Shown here piece after piece: positions 51,841 through 62,113 of a stretch of 64,000 nt of DNA. Numbering within the stretch: position 1 is the first letter of the stretch; the number at the start of each line of letters is the position of its first letter. Under the pieces are notes generated by a model. That model worked only from the letters and a program-made list of their open reading frames with translations, was not told the DNA's origin and ran no database searches. A program made the translations under genes and the position numbers. Source of the DNA: Flavobacteriales bacterium UBA1986 (GTDB lineage Bacteria; Bacteroidota; Bacteroidia; Flavobacteriales_G; Salibacteraceae); the NCBI GenBank assembly GCA_002336245.1, contig DDDG01000029.1:1-64000 (forward strand), given 5' to 3'.

Positions 51841-54102
51841 ATGAAGATAAGAAGGCAAGAAGCACTCGACTATCACAGTCAAGGTAGACCAGGAAAAATT
51901 GAAGTGGTTCCGAGTAAGCCTTATGCAACACAAAGAGACCTTTCGTTGGCCTATTCACCTGGAGTTGCTGAGCCATGTCTTGAAATCCAAAAAGACCCGA
52001 AAGCAAATTATAAGTACACCGCGAAAGGAAACTTGGTCGCTGTAATTTCAAACGGAACGGCCGTCTTAGGATTGGGGAACTTAGGGGCTGAAGCTTCCAA
52101 ACCTGTGATGGAAGGGAAGGGATTGCTCTTCAAGATTTTCGCGGACATTGATGTTTTTGACATTGAAGTCGATGCCACCGATGTGGAGGAATTTGTGAGG
52201 ACCGTGAAGAACATCGCTCCAACATTTGGAGGGATTAATCTAGAAGACATCAAAGCTCCAGAAGCTTTTGAGATTGAACGACGCCTGAAAGAGGAATTGA
52301 ACATTCCCGTGATGCACGATGATCAGCATGGAACTGCCATCATCAGCAGTGCGGCTTTGCTGAATGCTTTAAAAATTACCAAACGAAAAATTGAAGAGAC
52401 AAAAATTGTAGTCGTTGGGGCTGGCGCTTCCGCCATTTCATGTTCCAAGTTGATGCTAAGTCTTGGACTCAAAAAGGAAAACTTGTTGATGCTCGATAGC
52501 AAGGGATGCATCACCAAGGAGCGTACAGACCTGAATTCAAACAAACAATTTTTCGCCTCAGATCGTAAATGTTCCACCCTTGATGAAGCTATTGAGGGGG
52601 CGGATGTTTTTCTTGGCTTATCGAGAAAGGGTGTTCTCGAGGCGGAAATGGTCAAGAAGATGGCGAAGGATCCCATCATCTTTGCCCTGGCCAATCCAGA
52701 TCCTGAAATCGCCTATGAAGACGCCATCAATGCTCGGGAGGATGTGATCATGGCCACGGGCCGCAGTGACCATCCAAACCAGGTGAACAATGTGCTGGGC
52801 TTCCCTTACATTTTTAGAGGAGCACTGGATGTGATGGCCACAGAGATCAACGAGGAAATGAAGTTGGCAGCGGTAAAAGCAATTGCTGACTTGGCCCAGG
52901 AACCTGTTCCAGAAGAGGTGAACATTGCCTACGATGCCAAGAATATGATTTTTGGAAAGAATTACATCATTCCGAAACCTCTAGATTTTCGGTTAATTAC
53001 CAGCGTTGCACCAGCCGTTGCAAAAGCGGCTATGGACAGCGGTGTTGCCCAAAATCCAATTGAAGATTGGGATGCCTACAGACATCGTTTGGATGAGCGC
53101 ATGGGGCTTGACAATAAGTTGATCAGTTCTATCATGCAACGCGCGGCAAAGAATCCGAAGCGAGTTGTTTTTGCAGAGGCCGATCATCCAAAGATTTTGA
53201 AGGCTGCTCAAATTGTTCGTGATGAAGGAATTGCTGTTCCAATTCTTCTTGGAAAAAGACGTGTTCTTGAGCAAATGATGGAACAGTATAGCCTCGACCT
53301 TGGCGATGTGGAGATTTATGACCCGCGTTCCGATGAATTTAAGGAGAAGCGCATTGAATTCGGAAAGAGTTTTTTTGAAAAACGAAATCGAAAAGGATTC
53401 ACCATTTCCGAAGCAAGGAAAATTATGCGCGAACGGAATTACTTTGGCGCTATGATGGTTGAAACGGGCAAAGCAGATGCTTTAATTTCTGGCCTTTCGC
53501 GCAATTACCCAGACACATTGAGACCTGCTTTGCAAACCATAGGAAAGGCCGATGACGTGGAGTCGATTGTTGGAATGTACGTTCTGATCACCAAAAAAGG
53601 CCCGCTCTTTTTTGCCGATACAACGGTCAACATGAATCCTACTGCCGAAGAGTTGGTGCAAATAACTGCGCTCGTTGCTGAAGGCATCAAACGATTTAGA
53701 ATTGAACCAAAAATCGCCTTGCTGAGCTATTCCAATTTTGGAAGTTCGAAAGGTGAGGATGCAGAAAAAGTAGCAAAGGCCGTAAAGATTTTGCACAAGG
53801 AGCATCCAGATTTAAAAGTCGACGGAGAGTTGCAAGCAAATTTCGCGCTCAACAAAACTCTTTTGAAAGAGAATTTCCCTTTTTCGAAACTGGTTGATGA
53901 AAAAGTGAACTGTTTGATATTTCCAAACTTAGCCTCTGGAAACATTGCGTATAAAATCATTCAAGAAATGGGAGAAGTCGAACTTCTTGGCCCCATCCTA
54001 ATTGGTATGAAAAAGCCCGTTCATGTTCTTCAACTCGGAAGTTCTGTGCGTGAAATTGTAAATATGATTGCCCTGGCAGTTGTTGATGCCCAAACGAGAT
54101 AA
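51841..54102 (+). CDS. maeB: NADP-dependent malic enzyme with phosphotransacetylase-like domain
   Basis: Decarboxylates malate to pyruvate. 753 residues, MaeB type: the malic enzyme part (about 1-420) has SLAYSPGVAEPCLEI, the catalytic HDDQHGTAI and the NAD(P)-binding VVVGAGASAIS; the C-terminal phosphate acetyl/butyryltransferase-like domain (about 430-753) is regulatory in known relatives. It may supply NADPH and pyruvate. It is followed by ruvA after 5 nt. Confidence 0.95.
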   Translation: MKIRRQEALDYHSQGRPGKIEVVPSKPYATQRDLSLAYSPGVAEPCLEIQKDPKANYKYTAKGNLVAVISNGTAVLGLGNLGAEASKPVMEGKGLLFKIFADIDVFDIEVDATDVEEFVRTVKNIAPTFGGINLEDIKAPEAFEIERRLKEELNIPVMHDDQHGTAIISSAALLNALKITKRKIEETKIVVVGAGASAISCSKLMLSLGLKKENLLMLDSKGCITKERTDLNSNKQFFASDRKCSTLDEAIEGADVFLGLSRKGVLEAEMVKKMAKDPIIFALANPDPEIAYEDAINAREDVIMATGRSDHPNQVNNVLGFPYIFRGALDVMATEINEEMKLAAVKAIADLAQEPVPEEVNIAYDAKNMIFGKNYIIPKPLDFRLITSVAPAVAKAAMDSGVAQNPIEDWDAYRHRLDERMGLDNKLISSIMQRAAKNPKRVVFAEADHPKILKAAQIVRDEGIAVPILLGKRRVLEQMMEQYSLDLGDVEIYDPRSDEFKEKRIEFGKSFFEKRNRKGFTISEARKIMRERNYFGAMMVETGKADALISGLSRNYPDTLRPALQTIGKADDVESIVGMYVLITKKGPLFFADTTVNMNPTAEELVQITALVAEGIKRFRIEPKIALLSYSNFGSSKGEDAEKVAKAVKILHKEHPDLKVDGELQANFALNKTLLKENFPFSKLVDEKVNCLIFPNLASGNIAYKIIQEMGEVELLGPILIGMKKPVHVLQLGSSVREIVNMIALAVVDAQTR

Positions 54103-54107
54103 GCGAG

Positions 54108-54689
54108 ATGTACGAATACTTCAAAGGAAGATTGATAGAGAAAAACCCCGCATACCTTGTTGTGGAATGTGGAGGGGTGGGTTATTACTTGAACATTTCG
54201 TTGAACACCTACGAGAAACTTGGAAAAGAAGAAAGTGTGCGTGTTTATGTCTATCAACACGTAAGAGAAGACAATCTGAGTTTGTACGGATTCGCTGAAA
54301 AGGGTGAACGGGAGGTGTTTCTCAAGTTAATCTCGGTTTCAGGTGTTGGAACAAGTACAGCTCAAGTGATGTTGAGCTCTTTAGGCCCTCTTCAGCTGCA
54401 AGAAGCAATTTTAGATGGAGATGTCTCTCAATTGAAATCCATCAAAGGAATTGGAGCAAAAACAGCCGAGCGAATCATCATCGATTTGCGCGACAAAATG
54501 GCGAAGGATTTACCTGAACTTGAAAAAAGCTTATTCAAAGGCAATACGGGTATTGAAGAAGCGTTATCAGCACTCGTGGCTCTAGGCTTCGATCGTGCAA
54601 AGTCAAAGAAAGTCCTGCAGGGCATTCAGAACAAAGAAGGAGACCAAGCCGTCGAAAGCCTTATAAAACAAGCCCTTAAGAACCTTTAG
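54108..54689 (+). CDS. ruvA: Holliday junction DNA-binding protein RuvA
   Basis: Tetrameric junction-binding partner of RuvB, 193 residues. N-terminal OB fold (MYEYFKGRLIEKNPAYLVVE), two helix-hairpin-helix motifs (LISVSGVGTSTAQVML and LKSIKGIGAKTAERII), flexible linker and C-terminal RuvB-binding UBA-like domain (ALVALGFDRAKSKKVL). It is located between the malic enzyme gene and sprA; the ruvA-sprA linkage is recalled from other flavobacteria. Confidence 0.95.
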   Translation: MYEYFKGRLIEKNPAYLVVECGGVGYYLNISLNTYEKLGKEESVRVYVYQHVREDNLSLYGFAEKGEREVFLKLISVSGVGTSTAQVMLSSLGPLQLQEAILDGDVSQLKSIKGIGAKTAERIIIDLRDKMAKDLPELEKSLFKGNTGIEEALSALVALGFDRAKSKKVLQGIQNKEGDQAVESLIKQALKNL

Positions 54690-54708
54690 ACCGAGGAACA
54701 TTGTTCTG

Positions 54709-57700
54709 ATGCGCTGCCCTTTACTCAAACCGTATGGACTGCTATTGCTGTGTTTTATAGCCAGCACCTTCGGCTTGCGCGCGCAAGAAGGACCCGATAC
54801 ATCCAAGACGAAGCTTCGGTATCCGATGCAAGACCCACGAGACCCTGCTGAAGATCCGACTGGTATTGTGCCAATGGGTGAGCCGGAAAACATCAAAACT
54901 GATGTTGAGTACAACTCCGATGAAAATCGCTACGAGTACAACGAGAAAGTGGGAAGCCGCGATTACCGTCCGGCATCCTACATGGATTTCGACGACTACA
55001 TTGAGCAGCAGCGGAAGAATTCAATTCGAGATTATTGGAAGGAGAAGTCTTTCAGCGATTCTGAATACAAAAAGGAGGACGCTGAATTAAAGCCAAAACT
55101 GGATGTAGAAAGCGAAACATTCGATCGAATTTTTGGGGGGAACCAAATCGACATCAAGCCAAGTGGAACTGCTGAGTTGCGCTTTGGGCTTCGAACTTCC
55201 CGAAACGACAACCCCGTCATTCCGGAGCGCCAGAGAAGAATCACCACCTTTCAATACGACCAGAGCATGCAACTCAATGTGCTTGGGAACATTGGAGATA
55301 AGGTGAAGGTCAGCATGAATTACAATACCGATGCGACCTTTGCTTTCGACAATCAAGTTAAGCTCGATTATACGGGTTATGAAGACGATATACTCCAAGA
55401 CATCGAAATAGGAAACGTTGCGCTTCCGTTGAATTCTTCACTGATTACAGGGAGTACAAGCTTGATCGGTGTGAAGACGAAGTTGAAATTTGGGAAACTG
55501 AACGTCACTACAGTATTCAGTCAGCAGAAAGGGAAAAAGTCACAAATCAGAACCGAAGGGGGGGCTCAGATTTCTGAATTTGAAGTAAAAGCAGACAATT
55601 ACGAGGCCTATCGCCACTACTTCCTCGACCACTTCTTCAGAGATCAGTATGAAGTTGCAGTAGCAAACCCTCCGATGTACAACACAGGGGTTGTGGTGAC
55701 TCGAGTTGAGGTATGGATGACCAACACTCGAGCGAACCCGGAAAACCCTCGGGACATTATTGCCTTTCAGGATTTAGGAACTACGAACGAGGATGCCCTG
55801 TACAATCCCATTTTTGCAGCTCTTACAGTGACTCCCAACTCCCCAGCCGACAATGCTGCGAACAATGTGTATTCAAGAATTCTAGGGCAGTTTGGTGTTG
55901 AACGAGATATTGTACAAGCCTCAAACATCCTGGATGGACAATTGGGACTTAGTGCTCGATTTGATTACGAACGAGTTGAATTTGCCAGAAAACTCGATCA
56001 AACAGAGTATGAATTTAACCCTCAGTTGGGAACCATCTCATTGCGTCAGCAAGTCAATTCGAATCAAGTTCTCGCCGTCGCTTTCGAATACACTTACAGA
56101 GGTCAGGTTTATAAAGTGGGTGAATTCTCGAATGACTTAGCAGCACCTCGTCCGCTCTTCTTAAAAATGTTGAAGAGCGTTGAGAAAAATACGCGTGTTC
56201 CGATGTGGGATTTGATGATGAAGAACATCTACAACATTGGCGCTTATCAAGTTCAGCAAGATGGCTTTGAACTTGACATCTGGTACTTAGATCAAAATTT
56301 GGGAGTTGACATCAATTACATTCCTGAAGACGGATACAACAAACAAAGTCTGGTTCAATTACTCGGATTAGATAAGCTCAACCGGAACCAAAAGGCGTCT
56401 CCTGATGGAATTTTCGACTACGTTGATGGGTTCACCATTATTCCAAGAAATGGACGTGTGATTCTACCTTGGCTGGAACCATTTGGTGAAGGAATCCGGG
56501 AGGTAATCACAAATCCAATCATTGCAGAACAGTATGCTTTCGATTCACTTTATACCCGTACCCCGACCGAGGCCAAGGTGATGTTTCCATCGAAGAACAG
56601 GTTCTCGATAAAGGGGGAGTACAAATCGAGTTCAAGCAATGAGATTTCCTTAAACGCAATCAACGTCCCAGAAGGGTCGGTATCTGTAACTGCAGGGGGT
56701 CGTGTTCTAACAGAGAACGTTGACTACCAAGTAGACTACAAACTCGGTCGGGTACGGATCATCAATCAAGGTCTCATTGATTCAAACACCCCTGTGGATG
56801 TCTCTCTTGAGAGCAACGAGCTGTTTGCACAGCAGCAACGAAATATGATTGGAGCCCGATTTGACTACAAGGTGAACAGAGATCTTCTCATCGGAGGTAC
56901 CTTCTTGAGACTTTCAGAAAAGCCCATTACGCAGAAAATCGACTTTGGAAACGAGCCTGTAACCAACATGGTTTGGGGGGTTGATGGAAATTATAAGGCA
57001 GACATCCCGCTGATCACGAAGATGATTGATAAGCTCCCCTTCATTGATACCAAGGAAAAGTCAAGCATAAAGGTTTCTGGTGAATTTGCTCATTTGATTC
57101 CAGGGCATTCTAGAGCAATCGGTCGAAATGGAAACTCCTACGTGGATGACTTTGAGGGCAGCCAATCGTTCATTGACATGAAGAGCATCACAAACTGGAA
57201 ATTGGCGGCTACTCCCCAAGGCCAAAAAGATAAATTTCCTGAAGGAGAGAATTTCAATTCCTTGGACAACAGTTTCAACAGAGCCCTCCTCAACTGGCGT
57301 GTAGTGGATCCATTATTTTATCAAGGAAGTGCGCCCGATCACATTCGCGACGATCCGAATATGTTGGATGACCACCGAATGCGAATCATTTATCAGCAGG
57401 AGGTTTTTCCAAATCGAAGCAACGACCAATTCACTCAAAACAACATTTCGATGTTGGATGTCACCTATTACCCGAATGAGCGCGGACCTTACAACTACGA
57501 CATTGAAGATCTTGAGGAAGATGGAACTCTGAGCAATCCAAAGGAAAAATGGGCAGGGATTACTCGACGCGTCGATCAGAATGATTTTGAAGCAGCGAAC
57601 ATTGAATTCTTGCAGTTCTGGGTTATGGACCCATTCAACAGCGATGCGGATCCAGATCAGAATCACACAGGTGGGGATTTATACATAAACCTTGGAAACA

Positions 57701-60700
57701 TCTCGGAAGACGTTATGTACGATGGCCAGAACTTGTACGAACAAGATCTTCCGAATAATGGTGCTGATGCTTCGGTACTTCCAGAAGATATTTCTGCATG
57801 GGGTCGGGTAACGAGAGGAGTGCCACTTTCACCAGGTTTCGACAACGAACCTACAACACGAATTTATCAAGATGCAGGAATGGATGGTTTGGTGGATGCG
57901 CAAGAGCGCCTCTTTTTTGAAGACTACTTGAATGCCGTTGAAGCAAAACACGGTACTGCCTCACCTGCTTTTCAGCAGGCACAAGGCGACCCATCGAACG
58001 ATAACTACAACTATTACCGCGACGACGACTACGACCAGCTTGAATTTGACATTTTAGAACGCTACAAAAAATACAACGGTACTGAAGGAAACTCGCCTAC
58101 CCGACAGCAATATGAAACCCAGAATCAAGCGGGCTTTGCAACTTCAGCAACTACCCAACCGGATAAGGAAGATTTGAATGCCGATAATGTGGTAAACAAT
58201 GTAGAGGGCTATTATCAATATCGAATTCGCGTCAATCGGAATGACTTCAACCCGGGCAATGTTGGCCGAAACTTTATTACGAATGTGATTCGCCACGATG
58301 AAGAGGCTTCCGATGGGACGATTAAGTCTGTGAATTGGTATCAGATTAAGATTCCACTCAAAAGCGAAGACCGTCAGCGCATAGGCAACATCTCAGACTT
58401 TCGCAGCATTCGATTTATGCGGATGTTCATGACGGGCTTTGAAGAAGAAGTGCATATGCGTTTTGCGCGTTTGGAATTCATCCGAGGTGAGTGGAGACGT
58501 TTTCAGGAAGAACTCGATGACAATTCTGAGGGCTTTGCTAAGGACGATAAAACGGTATTCAACATTCGTGCGGTGAGCATTGAAGAAAATGGGACGAAGC
58601 AACCTGTGAACTACGTAGTTCCGCCGAACATCGTGCGAGAGGTCAATGTGAATACTGCCAACCTGCAACAGATCAATGAGCAAGCTATGTCCATTGAAGT
58701 TTGCGATTTGCAAGATGGCTATGCCGAAGCGGCTTATAGGAATGTCTTCTACGACATGCGTTTGTTTAAGCGTTTGAAAATGTATGCGCATGCCGAGGCC
58801 TTGCCCGGTCAGGATGACCTCCAAGATGGAGACCTGAGCATATTCGTCCGCATTGGGACAGATTTCACAGACAATTATTATGAATATGAAGTGCCACTGC
58901 AAGTGACCCTACCAGGTTTTTATCTGAATGATTTTGAAGCAGATCGATACGAGGTTTGGCCCATAGAAAACCAGGTGAACGTTCCGCTGGCGGAGTTACG
59001 AGGATTGAAGGTACAACGGGATCGGGAGCTCTTTGAAAACCCCAATGCCCTTCTCAAACGAAAGCGATATGGCGGCCGAATTGGTTTGGGAAATGCCTAT
59101 GTAGTAGGTTCTCCTAACCTTGGGGAGGTAAAGGTCATTATGATCGGTGTTCGAAACCCTAGAGCAGATGCAGACCTAACCGGGAGTGACGATGGATTCT
59201 CGAAGTGCGCGGAAATTTGGGTAAACGAGATGCGCCTCAACGACTTCGACGACCAGCAGGGATGGGCTGCTTTGGGAAGAGTAAACGCCAAGTTGGCCGA
59301 TTTGGCTATGGTGAGTTTGTCAGGAAGAATCAGTACACCCGGCTTTGGAAGTTTGGAGCAAAAAATCAATGAGCGCCAGAAAGAAACCAAGAAGAATTTC
59401 GACGCTTCGAGTACGGTTCAATTGGGTAAGCTTTTTCCTGAAAAAAGTGGAATTCAGCTTCCGATGTACGTCGGATATTCCGAAGACATTCAAGACCCGC
59501 AGTTCTCCCCATTGGCCGAAGACGTTCCTTTTGAAGAGTATGTCCAAGCTTGGGATACAAGAGGGGAACGCGATAGTGTAAAGAGGGCCATTCAAGACAA
59601 ATCCATTCGCAAGAGCATCAATTTCTCTAATGTAAAAAAGGTGCGAAAAAAGGCAAGCCCTAAGCCAGGCGGACCCGGCGGCGATAAAGGCAAGGGAGAG
59701 GCCGAGAAGCAGCGAAAGCCGATGCCTTACGACATCGAGAACTTCACCTTCAACTATTCCTATTCGGAGCTTTTAGAAAGGGACTTTGAGACGGAACGGG
59801 ATGTGACCAAGACTTATAGGGGTGGATTCAATTACGCTTATAGCCTCAACAGCAAACCCATCAAGCCTTTTACTAAGGTGAAGGCTTTGCGGTCAGAGAA
59901 TTATCTGCGATTGATTCGCGAAACCAACTTCAATCCCCTCCCCCGATCTTTCACCTTCTCGACGAACATGAATCGGCAGTACAATGAGCGTCAGATTCGA
60001 AACAACAATCCAGGAATTCGAGCCGATCTACCTGCGTTCTTCAATAAGAGTTGGACTTGGGATCGAGTGTATAGCCTAAAATGGGACTTAACGAAAAGCT
60101 TACAATTTGATTTCAATGCCACGAATCAGGCTTTGGTAGATGAGCCGGATGGATTGGTGAATAAGGCTGAAGACGAGGGCCTATATGATGAATGGAAGAG
60201 GGATGTGTGGTCCAATCTTCAATCTTTTGGTGAGACGATGAATTACCGCCACACAGCAAACTTGTCCTATAAAATCCCGCTGGACTTGATCCCCGTTCTC
60301 GATTTCATGAGCAGCAACATTCGTTACAGTTCCAGCTACAATTGGATACGACAGCCCATCACTTTCGACGACATTGATTCTTTGCCAGATATTGGGAATA
60401 CAATTCAGAACTCTGGAAACTTCTCTGGTAACCTCAACTTCAACATGAGGACCTTATATAACAAGAGCGGCTATTTGAAAACGGTTCAAAGAAAGGCGCG
60501 AACCTCTCAGGCCCAGCGCAAGAAACAAAAGGAACGGCGCAAGAAGGCGAAAGGCGATGACCCAGACGAGAAAAGCGGGGAAAACCAAGATAAAAAGTCG
60601 ACGCCAAAAGGGCAGAAGTTTACCGTTGTTGATCGTTTCTTCAACCTCCTGATGAGTGTTCAAAACGCCTCAGTCACCTATTCTCAAAACAGAGGGATTT

Positions 60701-62043
60701 TGCTCCCTGGCTACTCGCCAAAAACCAATGTGATGGGTATGAGCCCAGACTTCAGTGCACCAGGGCCAGGATTCATCTTTGGAAAGCAGAACAGTTTTGG
60801 GGAAGATGAACTTGACTTCCCAGAATATGCAGCTACTCGAGGTTGGCTGGTTCAAGAGGAGAATTTGAACATGCCGGCCACCTATAGTTATGGTACAAAC
60901 CTAAACATGCGCTTTACCGCTCAGCCAATTAAAGATTTACGACTTACGTTTTCAGCCGACAGAAGGTATTCCACGAGTACCAATGAGTATTTCCGCTGGG
61001 TTCCAGACTCAACCAACTCGGAGGGGGGAGCCTATTTCGGGCAAAGTCCTGTGACAACTGGAAATTTTAGTACCAGTGTTTCCAGTTGGAGGACCACCTT
61101 CACTCCGTTGGATTCAAACAATTCGAGCACGACTTTCCGCCAATTCTTGACCAATCGAGTTGTAATTTCAGAGCGCCTGGGTGGTGAGAATTCAGCATCG
61201 AACGGAGCACACGCCACCGATGCTGACTATAAGGAAGGGTATGGACAAGGAAATATTGATGTGCTTATACCAGCTTTCATCGCTGCGTATACGGGAACTT
61301 CGGTCAATTTGGTGAAGTTAAATCCGCTGGACGTGATTCCAAAATTCAACTGGCGCCTAACCTACAACGGCTTGAGTAAGATTGAATGGTTTAAGAAACG
61401 CTTCAAGAAGATTACCATCAACCACACCTACAATTCGAATTTGACAATTGGGGGCTTTGTAAACAACCAGCGTTATCAAGACTTAGATGGTGATGGTTAC
61501 CCAGATTTGGATGGAGTAGGCTTTGACCTAGACAGCAACTTCATCACCCAAAACCAATATCAGAACGTTAGTATTGTGGAGTCTTTCAGTCCGCTCATGA
61601 AGGTGGATATGACTCTCAATAATTCCCTGATAGCCAAACTGGAATTTAAGCGAAGTCGGACGCTCACTTTAAACCCGAGCAACAACCAGATCATGGAAAC
61701 GCGTTCCATAGAGTACATTTTTGGAACAGGTTACACCTTCAAGAACGTGAAGTTTCCGATTGAATTTAAGCCTGGTCAGAAGATTAAGAGTGATTTTAAA
61801 ACACGCGCAGATTTCTCCATTCGGGACAACCAAACGGTAGTTCACAGGATTATTGAAGATGAGCACGAAACAACGGCGGGGATGTACGTATTCTCTATAA
61901 AGCTTACGGGAGATTACAAGATCAACAAGCAACTTACGCTTCGGGCTTTTTACGATCGCATCCTGAACAGACCTAAGATGTCGAATACCTTCTTAAACGC
62001 CAATGCCAATTTCGGGGTTGCCTTGAGGTTTACCTTGTCCTAG
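54709..62043 (+). CDS. sprA: SprA, giant T9SS translocon protein
   Basis: Outer-membrane translocon of the type IX secretion system, 2444 residues, the family's usual giant size. A signal peptide (CFIASTFGLRAQ) is followed by the SprA N-terminal region with repeated barrel strands. Conserved blocks include SGTAELRFGLRTSRNDNP-like sequence near residue 155, NGNSYVDDFEGSQ near 810, repeated Trp/Tyr-rich strands and a Lys-rich insert near residue 1925. SprA forms a 36-strand barrel in the known structure. The three CTD-bearing proteins in this window are expected cargo. It starts 19 nt after ruvA. Confidence 0.95.
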   Translation: MRCPLLKPYGLLLLCFIASTFGLRAQEGPDTSKTKLRYPMQDPRDPAEDPTGIVPMGEPENIKTDVEYNSDENRYEYNEKVGSRDYRPASYMDFDDYIEQQRKNSIRDYWKEKSFSDSEYKKEDAELKPKLDVESETFDRIFGGNQIDIKPSGTAELRFGLRTSRNDNPVIPERQRRITTFQYDQSMQLNVLGNIGDKVKVSMNYNTDATFAFDNQVKLDYTGYEDDILQDIEIGNVALPLNSSLITGSTSLIGVKTKLKFGKLNVTTVFSQQKGKKSQIRTEGGAQISEFEVKADNYEAYRHYFLDHFFRDQYEVAVANPPMYNTGVVVTRVEVWMTNTRANPENPRDIIAFQDLGTTNEDALYNPIFAALTVTPNSPADNAANNVYSRILGQFGVERDIVQASNILDGQLGLSARFDYERVEFARKLDQTEYEFNPQLGTISLRQQVNSNQVLAVAFEYTYRGQVYKVGEFSNDLAAPRPLFLKMLKSVEKNTRVPMWDLMMKNIYNIGAYQVQQDGFELDIWYLDQNLGVDINYIPEDGYNKQSLVQLLGLDKLNRNQKASPDGIFDYVDGFTIIPRNGRVILPWLEPFGEGIREVITNPIIAEQYAFDSLYTRTPTEAKVMFPSKNRFSIKGEYKSSSSNEISLNAINVPEGSVSVTAGGRVLTENVDYQVDYKLGRVRIINQGLIDSNTPVDVSLESNELFAQQQRNMIGARFDYKVNRDLLIGGTFLRLSEKPITQKIDFGNEPVTNMVWGVDGNYKADIPLITKMIDKLPFIDTKEKSSIKVSGEFAHLIPGHSRAIGRNGNSYVDDFEGSQSFIDMKSITNWKLAATPQGQKDKFPEGENFNSLDNSFNRALLNWRVVDPLFYQGSAPDHIRDDPNMLDDHRMRIIYQQEVFPNRSNDQFTQNNISMLDVTYYPNERGPYNYDIEDLEEDGTLSNPKEKWAGITRRVDQNDFEAANIEFLQFWVMDPFNSDADPDQNHTGGDLYINLGNISEDVMYDGQNLYEQDLPNNGADASVLPEDISAWGRVTRGVPLSPGFDNEPTTRIYQDAGMDGLVDAQERLFFEDYLNAVEAKHGTASPAFQQAQGDPSNDNYNYYRDDDYDQLEFDILERYKKYNGTEGNSPTRQQYETQNQAGFATSATTQPDKEDLNADNVVNNVEGYYQYRIRVNRNDFNPGNVGRNFITNVIRHDEEASDGTIKSVNWYQIKIPLKSEDRQRIGNISDFRSIRFMRMFMTGFEEEVHMRFARLEFIRGEWRRFQEELDDNSEGFAKDDKTVFNIRAVSIEENGTKQPVNYVVPPNIVREVNVNTANLQQINEQAMSIEVCDLQDGYAEAAYRNVFYDMRLFKRLKMYAHAEALPGQDDLQDGDLSIFVRIGTDFTDNYYEYEVPLQVTLPGFYLNDFEADRYEVWPIENQVNVPLAELRGLKVQRDRELFENPNALLKRKRYGGRIGLGNAYVVGSPNLGEVKVIMIGVRNPRADADLTGSDDGFSKCAEIWVNEMRLNDFDDQQGWAALGRVNAKLADLAMVSLSGRISTPGFGSLEQKINERQKETKKNFDASSTVQLGKLFPEKSGIQLPMYVGYSEDIQDPQFSPLAEDVPFEEYVQAWDTRGERDSVKRAIQDKSIRKSINFSNVKKVRKKASPKPGGPGGDKGKGEAEKQRKPMPYDIENFTFNYSYSELLERDFETERDVTKTYRGGFNYAYSLNSKPIKPFTKVKALRSENYLRLIRETNFNPLPRSFTFSTNMNRQYNERQIRNNNPGIRADLPAFFNKSWTWDRVYSLKWDLTKSLQFDFNATNQALVDEPDGLVNKAEDEGLYDEWKRDVWSNLQSFGETMNYRHTANLSYKIPLDLIPVLDFMSSNIRYSSSYNWIRQPITFDDIDSLPDIGNTIQNSGNFSGNLNFNMRTLYNKSGYLKTVQRKARTSQAQRKKQKERRKKAKGDDPDEKSGENQDKKSTPKGQKFTVVDRFFNLLMSVQNASVTYSQNRGILLPGYSPKTNVMGMSPDFSAPGPGFIFGKQNSFGEDELDFPEYAATRGWLVQEENLNMPATYSYGTNLNMRFTAQPIKDLRLTFSADRRYSTSTNEYFRWVPDSTNSEGGAYFGQSPVTTGNFSTSVSSWRTTFTPLDSNNSSTTFRQFLTNRVVISERLGGENSASNGAHATDADYKEGYGQGNIDVLIPAFIAAYTGTSVNLVKLNPLDVIPKFNWRLTYNGLSKIEWFKKRFKKITINHTYNSNLTIGGFVNNQRYQDLDGDGYPDLDGVGFDLDSNFITQNQYQNVSIVESFSPLMKVDMTLNNSLIAKLEFKRSRTLTLNPSNNQIMETRSIEYIFGTGYTFKNVKFPIEFKPGQKIKSDFKTRADFSIRDNQTVVHRIIEDEHETTAGMYVFSIKLTGDYKINKQLTLRAFYDRILNRPKMSNTFLNANANFGVALRFTLS

Positions 62044-62095
62044 ACCTATTCCTAGAATCCACTTCGATCAAGAGGTTTTCAGTCTTCTTTTTAGC

Positions 62096-62103
62096 TAAAT
62101 TCG
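62096..62103 (+). promoter_or_regulatory. Variant promoter element TAAATTCG for ctaB
   Basis: TAAATTCGC ending 10 nt before the ctaB ATG at 62114. It implies a very short leader. Confidence 0.45.
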
Positions 62104-62113
62104 CGCCTTCGCT

